Assembly: GCA_030673995.1 (NCBI GenBank)
Contig: DAOUYU010000005.1
Location: 1 to 23,061 of the forward strand
DNA: 23,061 nucleotides
Reading direction: 5' to 3'
DNA from: Candidatus Aminicenantota bacterium
GTDB lineage: Bacteria; Acidobacteriota; Aminicenantia; Aminicenantales; Aminicenantaceae
Notes under the pieces: model-generated
What the model saw: the letters and a program-made list of their open reading frames with translations, nothing else
Databases searched by the model: none
What the model was told of the DNA's origin: nothing
Shown: positions 22,056 through 23,061 of the stretch, in pieces
How positions within the stretch are numbered: the stretch's first letter is position 1
How the letters are laid out: every line of letters begins with the position of its first letter
Translations under genes and position numbers: made by a program

Positions 22056-23061
22056 GCCTGTGTTTCCTTTTTCTTTTTGTCACGAGCCCCAAAAAAGAAG
22101 AATTTCTTACGCCCCTTTTTCTTCTTTGGCGTTTCAAATACCCCCACTTCACTCTGCGCGCCTTTATGTCCAGGATCTATGCTCAAAGCTTTTTTAAACA
22201 TCTTCGTCGCCTTAACGGGAAGTCCTTCTTGCTTGTAATATATCCCTAATCCCATGTAAGCCTCTGTATTGAAAGGTTTTAATTCTATGGCTTTCTTAAA
22301 ATCGCCTTCAGCCTTTTGCTTGAATTGGGGAACTTTCGACTCTATCATGGCGTACAACAGAAAATAATCCCCACTCGTCCTCTTTAGTCTCACCGCCTCT
22401 TCCAGAACAACCAAGGCCTCTTCATATCTCCCCTGATTATACAGCGTTTTTCCCTGGCGAAATCTTTTTTCTGCTTTTGCCTCCACTTCTACTTTTTTCT
22501 CTTCTGCAGGAGTCTCCCTCTCTGATTCATATACCTGCTTTTTACCCGTAGAACTTACAGCATGATAAGCTCTGGTTACATGAGTAAACATATCATCGAT
22601 CTTCTCCTTAATATCTGAAGAAACATCTTCACCAAAGCTGTCAGGATGATATTTTCGCGCCATCTCAAAATAGGCCTTTTTAATCTCGTCCTGAGGAGCA
22701 CTCTCTGGAATATCTAAAATCTGATAATAATTCATTTCTGAAATTTTTTCGCTCACTGCAACGACTTCCTTTATCTTCTTCTCGATATCTTCGGCAACAA
22801 CTCTTTTTTCCTTTTCTTTTTTTACTGAAACTTTCTTCTTTCTTTTATCATCGATCAAACCCAAAGCATATAAAAGATAAAGGGCTTTCCAGAAATACTC
22901 AGGACCGAAATCTGTAGAGTGAAGGAGAGCTTTTGTGGGGAACTTTCCATCAATTTTTTCTAATAAATATTTTTCTTTTTGTGTAATCCGGTCAATGTAT
23001 TCTTTATTTCCTGGAAAAAGAAGCTTTTTCTCCAAAAAGCTTTTCATGGAAGGATTGTATT
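22052..23061 (-). CDS. DnaJ-domain and TPR protein, N-terminus probably outside window
   Basis: A co-chaperone-like protein. Numbered from the Met at 23047: a helical N-terminal part (1-65), a Lys/Glu-rich linker, a J domain (about 106-170) with the HPD motif at 134-136 that stimulates DnaK, then TPR repeats (about 195-305; AEKRFRQGKTLYNQGRYEEA, AYMGLGIYYKQEGLPVKATK) and a very Lys-rich C-terminus. The frame stays open upstream of 23047 to the window edge and no ribosome binding site precedes that Met, so the gene probably starts further out; comparable proteins carry another N-terminal domain such as DUF4388 (inference). No signal peptide visible. Not DnaJ itself: no G/F region or zinc-finger domain. 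Confidence 0.87.
   Translation of the reverse strand, partial: YNPSMKSFLEKKLLFPGNKEYIDRITQKEKYLLEKIDGKFPTKALLHSTDFGPEYFWKALYLLYALGLIDDKRKKKVSVKKEKEKRVVAEDIEKKIKEVVAVSEKISEMNYYQILDIPESAPQDEIKKAYFEMARKYHPDSFGEDVSSDIKEKIDDMFTHVTRAYHAVSSTGKKQVYESERETPAEEKKVEVEAKAEKRFRQGKTLYNQGRYEEALVVLEEAVRLKRTSGDYFLLYAMIESKVPQFKQKAEGDFKKAIELKPFNTEAYMGLGIYYKQEGLPVKATKMFKKALSIDPGHKGAQSEVGVFETPKKKKGRKKFFFFGARDKKKKETQA

Overview
The window reads as an ordinary bacterial chromosome segment: dense genes, short intergenic gaps, Shine-Dalgarno sites and sigma70-type promoters, and moderately AT-rich codon use. The gene set includes MurA and MurB of peptidoglycan synthesis, an NAD+-dependent DNA ligase, HtpX/LemA, a lipoprotein sugar-binding protein and a mitochondrial-type (Si) citrate synthase. 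A deep-branching Gram-negative anaerobe of the Acidobacteriota/Aminicenantes sort would fit, but that placement is inference only. There is no rRNA, tRNA, prophage, transposase or CRISPR array.

Layout. 1-1154 (minus): HtpX membrane protease (cut by the window edge) and LemA. 1324-2624 (plus): citrate synthase driven by a clear promoter and broken by a one-base frameshift near 2289. 2625-3221: gene-poor segment bounded by inverted repeat ends, with a terminator and one doubtful minus-strand ORF. 3222-9555 (plus): a six-gene, operon-like amino-acid cluster comprising homoserine dehydrogenase, an unrecognised 411-residue protein, an SDR lacking the YxxxK residues, a small cupin, a fold-type I aminotransferase and a Cys/Met-metabolism PLP lyase. 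9623-13255 (minus): a ribose/galactose-type ABC importer (binding protein, double-ATPase, permease) with a tandem repeat between the last two genes. 13386-15004 (plus): murA and a HIT protein, closed by a terminator. 15072-17112 (plus): metal-dependent hydrolase, NYN/PIN-like nuclease and DUF2520 protein, meeting murB (17078-18025, minus) tail to tail with overlapping ends. 18026-18473: gene-free, with a large foldback and a promoter. 18474-19670: secreted TPR protein. 19671-20042: a second gene-free segment bounded by the same repeat ends, with three hairpins and a promoter. 20043-22055: ligA. 22052-23061 (minus): DnaJ-TPR protein running off the window.

The most interesting material is (1) the six-gene cluster, whose 411-residue member I cannot assign to any family and whose enzymes do not add up to a known complete pathway, and (2) a family of intergenic repeats: two spacers each bounded by the same inverted ends, one carrying nested hairpins, plus a separate 135-nt foldback and a palindromic TGTCATTGCGAG-type repeat that overlaps the apparent upstream start of the cupin gene.
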